In this document: positions 47,901 to 58,479 of the stretch, in pieces
How the letters are laid out: the number at the start of each line of letters is the position of its first letter
Numbering within the stretch: the first letter of the stretch is position 1
From: Neonectria sp. B-13
Taxonomy: Eukaryota; Ascomycota; Sordariomycetes; Hypocreales; Nectriaceae
Direction: 5' to 3'
DNA length: 64,000 nt
Assembly (NCBI GenBank): GCA_002682825.1
Contig: NOKP01000035.1
Span: 310,001 to 374,000 of the forward strand
Notes under the pieces: model-generated
What the model saw: the letters and a program-made list of their open reading frames with translations, nothing else
What the model was told of the DNA's origin: nothing
The model's database searches: none
Translations under genes and position numbers: made by a program

Positions 47901-50900
47901 CTTACTGGATTAATTATATTACATTGGATCTTAATGCTAATAAGAGTTATATTTCTAAGTTAAATAAGTACTAATCCTTAGTTAATCTTCTTAATTTTAT
48001 TACTAGAAGTAATTAGCTTAAGTATACTAATTTACCTTCCTTTTATAAGGGATATAAGTTATTAGGATTAATTAAGTATAAATATTATTTCTAGCTATTA
48101 TATAATAGCTCTTATAACCTTAGGTATTTATAGAACTAGGATTAAGTTCTAATTAGTAGCTTCCTTTAGAGTATTTACCTATATAGCTTTACTATTTCTT
48201 AAAGGAATTACTATAAAGTTTATAGCTTAAATAGGAAATTTCTAAGCTTTTTGTTTATAGATAGCTACTAGTAGTATTATATAGCTAGTTATTCTAATTA
48301 TAACTTATTAAGTTAAGTTAAGAATATTTATCTTATTAAGGACTAAGAATTCTTACTTAAGAAGTAGTTTAATACTAAGTTAAAGTATAACCTAGGCTTT
48401 AGTATAGACTTTAACTATTATTAACTTATTATCCTTAGTACTAAGTAGAAATAAGATAAAGTCTATCTATCTAAAAGCTTACTTAAATCTAATACTACTT
48501 AACTATACTATCTTAGATAAGTTTAGTTAAATATCTAAGAAGAATTTAAGTATTTTCTTTCTTACTATTAAGTAGGTAATACCTAAGTTAATATATACCT
48601 CTTATTAGTATTTTCCTTAGGATCTAGCTATTACTTATACTTATATATATATATAAGTAATAAAGAGGTTTAGACCTAGTACTATTTCTATTAGAGTATA
48701 TTTAATAATATTAATAGTTTTCTTAGGAATCTTATTATAATAAGTAAAAGGTAACTAAGTAGAGCTTTACTAAGAAGTATTAAAGATAAAGTAAACCTTT
48801 TTATATTAGTAATTTATAGTTTTAAATTCCTAGATAAATCTATAAAAGTCTTTAGGTAACTTAACTACCTTTAGGTTATTATCTTTCTCTAAGGTAAAGG
48901 TTATATTCTCCTTTTTATCTTTATTTTACTATTCCTTATTTAAGTTTTAAGTATTTTTACTAATAGTAATTAGTTCTTTTACTTTCTTTTATATAAGGTA
49001 ATAATCTTTATAATTATTTAAGCTAATACTTTCTAGTATATAATATACTTAGTTAGATTAGTTGTTTTAATTAGTACTTAACTTTCTATTATAATTCTAT
49101 AGATAGAAGAATAGCTTTTAGTCTTAATTACTTAGTAATTAGTAAGCAAAAGATAGAGAAGTAGATAGTTACTAATTACCTTAGGTAGCTTAAGGTAGTA
49201 GTAAGAAGACTATACTAATCCTTTTAGGTATTTAAGTATAAGACTATAATCTTTAGAATATAAGCCTTAGTAGGAAATTCTAGTACTAGGACTATTAGAA
49301 AGTAGTTTTTATAATAGTTTTTTATAGTTCTTATCTTACTTACCTATTGATTATAGTACTTTTGATTATACTAAATAGGCTATTATAGTAGTCTATTATA
49401 CTATTATAATTGCTTTAGTAGACTAGGTCTTTCTAACTATTAATTATAACCTAAGTATATAGATTTAGTATTATATTATTATATTTTTCTATTTAGTCTT
49501 TTAATCCCTAAGAAGTCTTTAGATATAGTATTTTCTTATAAAGATATATATTTAGCTTTTAATAGATTATCCTAAGGATTAGAATGTTTATATAGTTAGT
49601 TAGCTATATCTTATGCTTAATCTAGGATATTTAACTATTAAAGTCTACTTAATTATAAATATTTATAATAGTAAACTTTTCTTTATTAAAGGCTTATTAG
49701 ATAATCTCTAGTTATATCCTAAAATAGTATTAAAGTAGATTATATTATAAGTCTAATCCTTTTTTAAAGTCTTATAAGCTAGTTTATATCTTATTAGCTA
49801 AATTGCTAATATACTAACTAAAGGTATTATTTATTAAGAGTATTAGTAAATGTATAAGAAGTAGAGTATAATATTACTCTTTATATACTATATATTACTA
49901 AAGAGTATTAATAAAGTAGAAGTAACTTTATTAGATAATTATTTTCCTATTTTCTTTAATACTATTAAAGTTATTATTATATATTAATAATAGTTAGAAT
50001 TTTCTAATTTTATTAGTATAAAACTAAAGTCTTTTATTATCTTACTTTCTTATAGCTTAAGTAAATATAATAGTTATAGTTTATAATTATTTAATAGTTA
50101 TAATAATAAAGATTAATTATACTAAATCTTATAGTAGATAGTTATTTAATAGGTCTAAGTTATTATTTCTACCTTTAGAGCCTTATAGATCTAATTATAG
50201 TTATAAGTTATTACTTTTTAAACTTATTTTATAGTAATAATTAAAGTTAGTTGTTTTTATACTTTTTAAAAAGAACTATAAAAAGGGATTAAATAAAATT
50301 CTAACTTTAGACTTAGGTAATAATAATAAAAAGTATATAATTAGTTAAGGATTATCTAATTACTTACTAGCTCTAGTTAGTATTAATAGAAGTAGTTACT
50401 TTAGATCTATTTTAGTATTATATAATAAGGAAGTAAAACTTAAAGTCTTACTTATAGAAGAAGAGCTTAGAAAGTCCCTAGGAATACTTTACTTACTCTT
50501 AAAAATATATACTTTACTACTAAGAAGTTATATAATCTGATTAATTTAAGCTTAAAGTTATTCTCTTATTACTTAGTACTATAGGTCCTCTTATTAATAC
50601 TAAAGACTTACTTATACTTTTAAATTATTATTTTAGTTTAAGTATAAGAAATAGATAGTATAAGTAAGGTTATATTATTATTTAGTAATTTCTTTAGTTA
50701 GGAATAGATATTTTAGTTTATATTATTAGTAATTCTTTAAAGCTTTTTATTCTTTTTTATAATTAATTATTTTTTATTTAAGAGTGTTTTTAATATTAGT
50801 TATAAAGAGTATATATAGTTATAGATAATTATATTTATAGACTTAGAGTAGTTATTAGCTAAAGAGTAGATTAATATATAATATATAGGATTTCTTTGCT

Positions 50901-50980
50901 TTATAGTAGTATTATTATAATAGTTATATAATAATAGCTTAAAAGTAATTTAAGGTTTAATTTTCTATTTATTTACTAAT

Positions 50981-51370
50981 TATTATAGAAACTAGCTTTA
51001 TAATATAGAAAGAAAATAGTATAATAAGAAAAAGATAGGCTTTTTAGCCTATTAGAATACTCTTCTAAGGTATATATTAATCTCTTCTAAAGAAAGGATT
51101 TCTTCTAAAGATAGATCTTCTAGATTATAATCTTCTAGATTAAATTGTATTTATTATAGTAAGTATAAAAGGCATACTTTCTTCCTTTCTAATTTCCTTT
51201 TTATCTTTTCTTTTATCTTCCCTACTGAGAAGAGCCTAAGAGATGCCTAGGAAATCTATAGGAAGTCCCCTAGAGATAAGGTCCCCTAACTCTATAGGAT
51301 TTCCTAGTGAATATTTAGCTAGAAAGTCCTAAAGACTTCTAGCTAGGTATTCTAAGGCCTTTCTATAATA
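50981..51370 (-). repeat. Right LTR of outer gypsy element
   Basis: 390 bp, the same length as its partner, differing mainly by C/T and G/A changes. It is followed by the target duplication AATAA. On the minus strand this is the 5' LTR. Confidence 0.88.
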
Positions 51371-52068
51371 AATAAGCTTTTATTAAACTATATATATAAG
51401 CTTTTATATAATCTATATAGTAAATTTAAAAAATATTTAAATCTTATTTTTATATTATACATTATAATTTAAAAGTTTAATCTAAAGTATATAAAATAAC
51501 TTATAATTAACTACTTTAGACCTAAGAAATTAATCTAATTAATAGTTTTTAATTATAATATTTTATTATAAGATAGAATTTAGCTTAATATAGTAATAGT
51601 TTAATAGATTATAATAGAATAGCTCTTTCTAAAGAGGCTAGCTCTAAAGCTAGAAAGGAATAGTAATATTACTACTATAAAGAAGAAGTTCCTTAAGAAG
51701 CTATATAATTCTATTTATACCTTATGGATTATACAGTTAATAGATAATACTATTCTAATCAATCTATAGCTAAAGGAGTAATGCATTAGAAACTGAGGGA
51801 ATCCTACTGTATGAAGGGATATAGTGGAGGGAGTTTGAAGGGGGCAAAAGTCAATAATTAGGTTTAAAATCCAAAGATCTATCCCCCTGTTAAGCTTAAG
51901 CAAAGGAAACACATAATTCAGTAGAATTATAGATAAGTAGAAACAGTAGTTCAAACAGTAGTTTTAATAGTATTAACCTTTTATATAATATAATAATTAT
52001 ATAAGATAATTATTTTCTTTTAAATTATATTATAGCTTAATAAGCTCTTATTAAACTATACTTATAAG
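51371..52068. repeat. Repeat R1, first copy, right half
   Basis: Continues the copy interrupted at 33009. It matches 53045-53690, including GGAGTAATGCATTAGAAA, TCAATAATTAGGTT and AAGCAAAGGAAACA. A 79-codon minus-strand frame at 51715-51954 corresponds to the 90-codon frame at 53395-53667. Confidence 0.8.
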
Positions 52069-53686
52069 CTCTTATTTAGATATAATAATCCTTAGTAGTA
52101 TAGTAGGGGCTATGGGCTAAGTGGGCTAGCTGGTTGCTAGTAAGGGTGTAATTGGGTATAGGAGGGGGGCTACTATAAGGAAGGTTAAGTAGGGAAGGAG
52201 AGAGAGGGTCTTTTTTTTCTTTTTATTATTATCTTGAGAGATAAGGACTGGAGAGCTTCTTACTGTAGAGAGACAAGAGAGATGAGCTCATTGAGCTCAA
52301 AGCTTAAGCCTTTGCCTTTGTTTATTGAGAAAGAATTCTATAATTACATTTAAATCTTTACTTAATTCTAGGTTAAACCTCTGTCTTCTATAATGCTAAT
52401 TATTAAGCTAATCATAGGCTTTTTCAATGCCTTACTAATATTCTTTCCTACTTTTGACTTAATAATCAACCTTATAAGATACTTCCCTATTAGGAGGTAC
52501 TAAACACTAGACTGCTAGACTATATATGCACTGTTTAGTGCAGCCTTAGGCTGACCAACTAAGATACCTATATAATGCATTTCTAAGTATCTTACTAAGG
52601 GACTGTTATCTATTTGGGGTGTTGTTTCTTGTCCCTTTCTGCTGCTAAAGTAGTATATACCTAGAGAAGAGGCTAAAGGTTAAACAGTATAAAAGAAAAT
52701 AGAAAAAACAATAATATAATAGGCTTAATACTTAAGCCTAAGGTAATAATAACTTAAGAAGATAAAAGTTTCTATTGTAAAGTTAAAGTATAAGTTTTAC
52801 TGCCCTAATCAACTAGAAAAGCTAGATCTTAAAAAAGCTATATCTTAGAAAAGCTAGATCTTAGAAAAGCTAGACCTTAGAAAGCTAGATCTTAGAAAAG
52901 GCTAAAATCCCTTGGGATAAAAGCCTAGCCTATAAGGCTCTATGCTTTCTAGGTTACCTCTTCACATTCCATCCAACCTTCCACCCAATACAACAACCAT
53001 ATAACCAATCATATACAATAACTGCCTTCTGAATTACACTATAGCCCAGCAAGCCCTTGCTAAGCTATACCTATAGGCTCTTATACAACTTATATAGCCT
53101 ATTTTAAGTAGATTTAAGCCTTATTTCTAAGCTATAAATTGTAGTTCAAAAGTCTAACCTATAAGATATAAAAGAGGTTAAAACTGATCAATGCTCTAAG
53201 GCTAAGGAATTAGTCTAGTTAGTAGTCTTTGATTATTATATCCTACTATAAGATAGAATCCAGCCTAATAGAGCAATAGCCTAGTAAATTGTAATAGAAT
53301 AGGTCTTTCTAAAGGGGCTAGCTTTAAAGCTAGAAAGGAATAGTAATACTATTAATACAAAAAAGAGGTTTATTGATAGTCTAAAGCATAATGACTATAT
53401 CTTATAGGTTATATAGCTAATAAGCAATACTGTACTAACCAACCTATAACCAAAGGAGTAATGCATTAGAAAGTGAGAGAATCTGGTTATCTCTAACATT
53501 GGCCATGAAGCTGCATGGAGGGATTTAGTGGAGGGAGTTCTAGGAAGCTGGAGAGGGCAAAAGTCAATAATTAGGTTCAAAATCCAAAGATCTATCCCCT
53601 TATTAAGCTTAAGCAAAGGAAACATATGATTTAGCGCAATCACAGATAAGTAGAAACAGTAGTCCAAACAGTAGTTTCAACAGTAT
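52069..53686. repeat. Repeat R1, second copy, interrupted by a 546-bp insertion
   Basis: Contains the same order of blocks as the first copy. It is less AT-rich than the rest of the block. Near 52815-52905 the string GAAAAGCTAGATCTTA is repeated several times in tandem with small changes, which the first copy lacks. A minus-strand frame at 53395-53667 is open. Confidence 0.75.
52103..52648. mobile_element. Insertion inside R1 flanked by a 9-bp direct repeat
   Basis: Comparison with the first R1 copy shows extra sequence between AGTAGTATA at 52094-52102 and the same string at 52649-52657. The insert has a G-rich left end (GTAGGGGCTATGGGC), a T-run, and clearly higher GC than its surroundings. 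It could be a solo LTR or a small non-autonomous element; the exact edges are uncertain because of the repeated flank. Confidence 0.5.
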
Positions 53687-54137
53687 TATAAGCTCTTATA
53701 TAATCTATATAATCTATTTTAAGTAGATTTAAATCTTATTTCTAAACTATAAATTATAGTTTAAAAGTCTAATCTATAAGATATAAAAAAGATTAAAATC
53801 AATTAATACTCTAAAGCTAAAGAATTAATCTAATTAATAGTCTTTAATTATTATATTCTACTATAAGATAAAATCTAATCTAATAGAATAATAGCTTAAT
53901 AAATTATAATAGAATAGATCTTTCTAAAGAGGCTAACTTTAAAGCTAAAAAGGAATAATACTATTAATATAAAGAAGAGGTTTATTAATAGTCTAGAGTA
54001 CTATAACTATATCTTATAAGTTATATAGTTAATAAGCAATACTATACTAACTAACCTATAATCAAAGGAGTAATACATTAGAAAGCAAGAGAATTATTAG
54101 CTATAAAGCATAGAGGGATTTGGTAGAGGGAGTTGGG
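53687..54137. repeat. Repeat R1, third partial copy
   Basis: Tandem to the second copy and matching about 53085-53535, more heavily RIP-mutated. It stops at GGTAGAGGGAGTTGGGCG, where normal composition resumes, so the AT-rich block ends exactly with this copy. Confidence 0.75.
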
Positions 54138-54300
54138 CGTGAAGGCATCGTACTTGGCTCAACAGGACGTCGCTGTCAAACCGAGGTTCGGAATCCAATT
54201 TGGCGCCGACCGAAGATCCTCCCATCAATCTCTTGAGCACCACGCCTCAGGATGCAGGTACAGGCGTCTCTGAAGCAGCAAACAAATCATGCAAGGCTAA

Positions 54301-54516
54301 CTAGAGCCTAGATTCCATGTGTGGTATGGCCTCTACCGAGCAGAACCCTGGGGTGAATACAAATTTCAGCGGTTGGTATCGAAGCAGGAGTTGGATGGAA
54401 TCATGGTGTATGAGGCAAAGTGGGAAGGGCAAGTACATACTGAAAATATTTGGGTGGGCAAGGGGGATCTTAGTGCCAAGGTCGTTGCAATATTTGAGGC
54501 TGAACTCTCGAGATAG
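54301..54516 (+). pseudogene. Unrecognised coding fragment
   Basis: After a TAA the frame is open for 71 codons and reads like protein (HVWYGLYRAEPWGEYKF, EAKWEGQVHTENIW), ending at TAG. It has no start codon in context and sits at the repeat border. I do not recognise the family; probably the relic of a gene cut by repeat insertion. Confidence 0.3.
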
Positions 54517-54557
54517 ATCTAGTTCTAGACTTAGGCTTTATCTTACAGACTTTCCTA

Positions 54558-54860
54558 TTACCTACAACTATTAGGTTTCAGATGCAGAGTGAACACCTCC
54601 AACATACCAAGGGCCATGAGCTCGACCGGGAGGACACGCAACTTAGGCGCCTCTCCTTTCTGGATGGTCTTAATAACAGGGTGAAAGGTCTTGGTCCCTA
54701 GATCCAGGAGATACTTCGTGTTCTCCTCGCCAAGATATAAATGCCAGTGCGCCTTCACGGTGCCATCAGATGAATAGGCCAGGTTGCCGTCAATGGAAAT
54801 AGCATCAACGTTCCCGGTATCGAGGGTGATACGCTCTTGGTGGTTCGCCTTGTCCGATAA
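54558..54860 (-). pseudogene. Unrecognised coding fragment, minus strand
   Basis: A 100-codon frame (NHQERITLDTGNVDAISIDG, then AHWHLYLGEENTKYLLDLG) ends at TAG. Composition is protein-like and the stop upstream is a TGA. No upstream exon could be joined. Could be the last exon of a decayed gene. Confidence 0.3.
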
Positions 54861-55387
54861 TCATCGGGAATTTAAAGTAGCACAGACGAGTCGGATATAC
54901 CGCTCCTTCGTACTAAATCAATCGTATTGCCACAGTCCTGCTCCGCACTGCGTATCCTGTGTGTCGCTCTAAGACCGCTTGCGGAACTGGTGGGTTCGGT
55001 TGCTCAGCCGTGGTACTGGGCGTCGGTTCATTCTTCCGGTCCGGCCTCAACTCCGATTTCTCTCTTACATCTTGCTTAATGGGGGTTTAGGACCTGGCCT
55101 CGAAGGATGGACGTGAGTCTTGCCTTCAGACCTAACAGCTGGCTGACAATCAAAGGGGCACCGTACTGAGAGGGATAAAAGTCATATCCTTAGAACCATT
55201 GATCAAGACGCTTTCATCACATCGAGCCGGCTTCTTCGTGAGAGCGGTGCTCGTTGCTATAGGATAACTTTAACACGGTGGTAAATTAAGAAAGGCATCC
55301 AACACTATCTTGCAAGCAGGCGCCCTTTTCTTTGTTCCTATGTTCTGGACTCGGTTGCTAACTAGAGTTCCAGCGAAATAGCTGCGA
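54861..55387. other. Intergenic between gene fragments, nothing supported
   Basis: About 0.5 kb of normal composition. No gene, RNA or transposon end recognised. Confidence 0.35.
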
Positions 55388-55601
55388 CCCAATATTGAAA
55401 AGATGCCCATGGGTCGCCTGGCACAACCCGACGAGATTTCAAACGCAATCCTTTTTCTATCCAGTGACCAGGCAAGCTACATCACAGGCACCAGCCTCGT
55501 TGTAAGTGCAGCTATACGCGTTGCTTGAGCTTTATCTGACTCTACAAAAGGTTGACGGGCTATACCACCCACTGATCGCACAAGAAAGGACTCACTGTTA
55601 G
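55388..55601 (+). pseudogene. C-terminal fragment of a short-chain dehydrogenase/reductase
   Basis: Two exons, 55388-55501 and 55551-55601, with a 49-bp GT-AG intron. They encode MPMGRLAQPDEISNAILFLSS, shortened here, followed by SYITGTSLVVDGLYH and a stop. This is the conserved final part of classical SDR enzymes (GR-x-x-x-P-x-E-I-A and the G-x-x-L-x-V-D-G strand). The Rossmann fold and the catalytic YxxxK part are missing and a TAG lies in frame just upstream, so this is a truncated relic. Confidence 0.6.
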
Positions 55602-55873
55602 GGTTTGCGCAAGGTTAGAAGAATGAGACATAATTTGATCATCAGGATAGGGAAGCTTTATACAGGTATCGTACAAAAGAAGAAGCTCTTTCCGAAGGGC
55701 CACTCGTCCCACAGCCTTGAGCTCTGCTAGGTCCGTGATCCGTTCCGGTGTATGCACCCGATTTCCGTTCCGTCGTTGAACCTTTTCTGGCGGTGAAAGT
55801 AGAAAAGAAATGGCAGGGCCCAAGCATTACGCTGATGCTCAGTGCTAGGTTGGCTTATATAATGTGACAGTCT

Positions 55874-56158
55874 GAGAACCAGATCCTTCAACAGGCAAAT
55901 AAGACCCTTAGCAAGCGGCGCAGGGCAAAAGAAGCACGCCTCCGTAATGGAGGGAAGATAAGTCTAGATGAGGGAAGGGAAGCAATTGATTAAAAGGATG
56001 TCAATATGCAGGTGGTGGCTGAATCATCAAAAAGTGGTGGTCAAGGAGGGTCGGCGTGACTGAAGGAAAGGCGCTGTGGAACGTGCGGCAAAACTGGTCA
56101 GAATGTAAGAATATGTCAGATTGTTATAGAGACCTCTAAAGAGGAGTTTAGCGTTTAG
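55874..56158 (+). pseudogene. C-terminal relic of a pogo/Fot1-type transposase
   Basis: The frame reads ENQILQQANKTLSKRRRAKEA, shortened, then a Glu/Asp-rich helix, and ends with a zinc-knuckle-like RRCGTCGKTGQNVRICQ. This coiled basic tail plus a CxxC knuckle is typical of the C-terminus of fungal pogo-family DDE transposases. Two in-frame stops, TAA at 55991-55993 and TGA at 56057-56059, fit C-to-T changes of CAA and CGA. The DDE catalytic domain is absent from the window. Confidence 0.6.
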
Positions 56159-56340
56159 TTTCAATTAATTAGATGCTTTATTGTAGTTTTTACTTACCGT
56201 AACTTCCTGTGCTCCGCCGTGCCATGTAACTCCTTGAGCCAGCTATCTACTTGCTAAACCTCAGGCTTCTGAGCCCATGCGCTTCCCCTTCCGGGCGTTA
56301 GCGTCTCAAACCAGATTCTGTCGTGCACAAAAAGAGACAC

Positions 56341-57676
56341 TCACCAAGTGGAATAACCATGGTAACTCTTATTCTTCAGTGCTTCTCGAACTCTGGCCAA
56401 CCACACCTGCACATCGGCGTATTCCCAACCCATGACATTGGTCAGCATATAAAGGCCAAAGCCTTCCAAGCCCGTCTCAAGAGCCAGCCTGTTGAACTGC
56501 CCAACTTCCTTCCACTTCTTGCCCGCCGGCCACCCGCCGATAGGCGTCTTGATGGTTTTCGTCTGGATGTTACTAAAGCCAGCTTCGCCCATCCACTTGA
56601 CACACTTGCCGTCATCAATCACCTCGAAAGTGTGTCCCGTCTTCTCGCCGATGCTGGCGAATACCTCCCTCCACTCCGCCCAGACGCTGTCCGCTGGCAG
56701 GGACCCGTCATCTGACTGCACTTGCGTGCTGCAGTCTAGATGTTCCAGCCAGCCGCCCGGCTTGAGGCACCGGAAGCACTCTTTGTATAAGGTAGTCCAA
56801 TCCTTAAAGCACCCCAGTAGGTAGCGGATGTGGATGTAGTCGAAAGTGTTGTCCGGGAACGTCCACTCCTGTGAGGCATCGTCTAGTTCGAACTTGCAGT
56901 TTGGCGGCACCCAGCTTGGCTGGGTTGGCGAGAGGTCGATTCCTATCACCTCGGCCCCGGGGAACTCATCTGCGAAGTCACTAGCGCAAGAGTTAATGCT
57001 ACGTGTAGAAAGACGTCCACGCAGCCGCGGCGCGAATATGGTTGGCTCACATGGCCCAGATACCTGTTCCTGTGCCAAGATCGAGAACCGTTTGCGGGTT
57101 CTTCAGCGGTGCGAGGAAAAGTTTGTTGTCAAGTGCTAGATTCAGCAAATGGTGGCTTGCTAAGTGTTACTCTGCTGTTGTTCTTGGGAAATGCTTTGAG
57201 TGGCTGTGATACTGACTTTATATCGAGCCCTTCGTTCTGCTGTTCATCATTGGGTCCCCTGGCGGCTGCTTGTCAGTCACCCTTGGATAATCACTACTCG
57301 GGGTAAGCGACGGCGTCAATACCAATACTCAGCGGCCTTGAAGTTATGGTATGTCCTTCCATGCAGCTTGCGATACTCAAGAATCGTTGAACTTATTGAA
57401 GCTGTGGAGAGGGGCCTATTGATGATTAGTGTCATCCAGGTTCCAAACAGATGGTTTCGGTAGAGAGCGTGCCTATCATCACTAAAAGCGGAGTCGTCAT
57501 CTCCATCCTGGAAACCTGGATCCTATACCGAGATTCAGACTGGGCAGCTCAGAGCGGTGTTTATGCTGGGATTCAGATCTTCTTACGGCAGTAATCTGGT
57601 CGGCGGGCTCAGCGACTGGTTCAGCGGCGGTACTCGGAGCCGGTGCCAAGGTCGATGGCTCATTGGATTCGGCCAT
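56341..57676 (-). CDS. LaeA-like SAM-dependent methyltransferase (copy 2), apparently frameshifted
   Basis: Paralogue of the gene at 29312. Exons on the minus strand: 57676-57587 (MAESNEPSTLAPAPSTAAEP), 57507 to about 57473 or 57483, about 57392-57323, 57258-57217, 57155-57051 and 56980-56341. Joined exons give GPNDEQQNEGLDINHHLLNL, SAM motif VLDLGTGTGIWAI, DFADEFPGAEVIGIDLSP, FDYIHIRYLLG and CLKPGGW. In exon 3 the run CCC at 57359-57361 adds one base relative to the family (LHGRTYH expected), which breaks the frame. Translation could still start at ATG 57363. The end is also unsure: a stop follows YHGYSTW, but a donor GTGAGT overlaps it and WAQKPEV lies further on. Either a recent pseudogene or an N-terminally changed enzyme. 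Confidence 0.7.
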
Positions 57677-58479
57677 GGCAAAGGATTAGACTTGGATCGG
57701 GCTCGTTAGTGTCGATCCAAGAGGAGGGACTAAACCTTGATTCCTGAGAGATGCGGGGTTTAAATCTGGGCTAGCGAGATGAAGTGCGGCATAGTTGGTT
57801 GTAGTATCCGATCAGGGCATTATGAGCGCAAATCACGTGGGATTGCAGCATTCCCCCTCACCTTTCATCTTCTCGAGGTGATCCCATGCCTCCAGCCCTG
57901 TAAGGCCGTATTCGAGGCGCAGCATTTCGTAGGTGAGATCCTCTGCCATACCCTTAAAGACGCGAGCTCTTCGGCGAGCCCATAGATCCTAGACGCCTTC
58001 CCATCAAAGAGTCTCGGCGATCGAGACTCGCAGAGGCCGACCCCTCGCTGTGAGCGGCGCGATGCGCGAATTAATTTCGGGCTTTCCTATTTGGGGGAAC
58101 TAGTGGAACAGCCATTGCTGAAAACACGACGAGGCTTAGGAACGAACGACAGTCAAAAGTTATTTATTGTGCCTCACATCTACCTCATGGGATCGTAGAA
58201 CATGTTAAATGCCTACATCCCTATCGATTGAAAGCAATAGTGTGGAAGGAAGGCCACACCTTGCAGTATTTGCTGCTGTCAATCGGGCCCGTCGCCAGCT
58301 GTGATGCCGATACCTACCTGACCCATGGTCGCGACGAGCCTGAGCTGGTCGAGGTGGCTATATGCTTGGGCACACAGGTCAACGACCACTATAGGCATAC
58401 ACTCAAAACTAACAAACACTACTTCTACGTCTGAATGATGGAATACGACATGCTTCTGTCCATTGAAACCAAGAAGACG
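57677..58479. other. Intergenic, no gene supported
   Basis: About 0.8 kb between the start of methyltransferase copy 2 and the end of the wall protein. Only short frames without resemblance. Confidence 0.4.

Larger units (their letters stand above)
33010..51370 (-). mobile_element. Outer Ty3/gypsy LTR retrotransposon, RIP-inactivated, carrying a nested element
   Basis: Two 390-bp direct repeats (33010-33399 and 50981-51370) share the inverted ends TATTATAG...CTATAATA and are flanked by the identical 5-bp duplication AATAA (33005-33009 and 51371-51375). Removing the inner element leaves about 10 kb. Coding remnants read on the minus strand: an RNase H tail near 46200-46370 (ISQFPLKVKYILSLINIVLNAL) and an integrase core near 45440-45510 (GIPKRIILNKDLKFF, matching the usual PKRIVSDRDPKF motif). 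That order fits a gypsy pol gene on the minus strand. Frequent TAA and TAG codons make it non-functional. Confidence 0.9.
30880..54137. repeat. AT-rich, RIP-degraded repeat block (AT isochore)
   Basis: Base composition changes sharply near 30880 and again near 54137. Inside, the sequence is mostly TA-rich with very few CpA or TpG steps, stop codons occur in all frames, and TE coding blocks are riddled with TAA and TAG. This is the expected product of repeat-induced point mutation. Nested elements listed separately explain most of it. Short isolated open frames in this block are not considered genes. Confidence 0.9.

Noticed and set aside
30880..54137. Centromere
   Set aside because: A RIP-degraded AT-rich block could be centromeric, but 23 kb of ordinary nested transposons between active-looking genes does not show it; CENP-A data would be needed.
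54165..54215. tRNA-like T-arm string (GGTTCGGAATCC) followed by TTTGGCGCCGACC
   Set aside because: No acceptor stem or D-arm can be folded around it. The second string resembles retroelement leader sequence, but this was too weak to call.
55560..55823. 87-codon minus-strand frame opposite the SDR fragment
   Set aside because: It begins with TTG, has no resemblance to a family, and overlaps the convincing SDR exon on the other strand.
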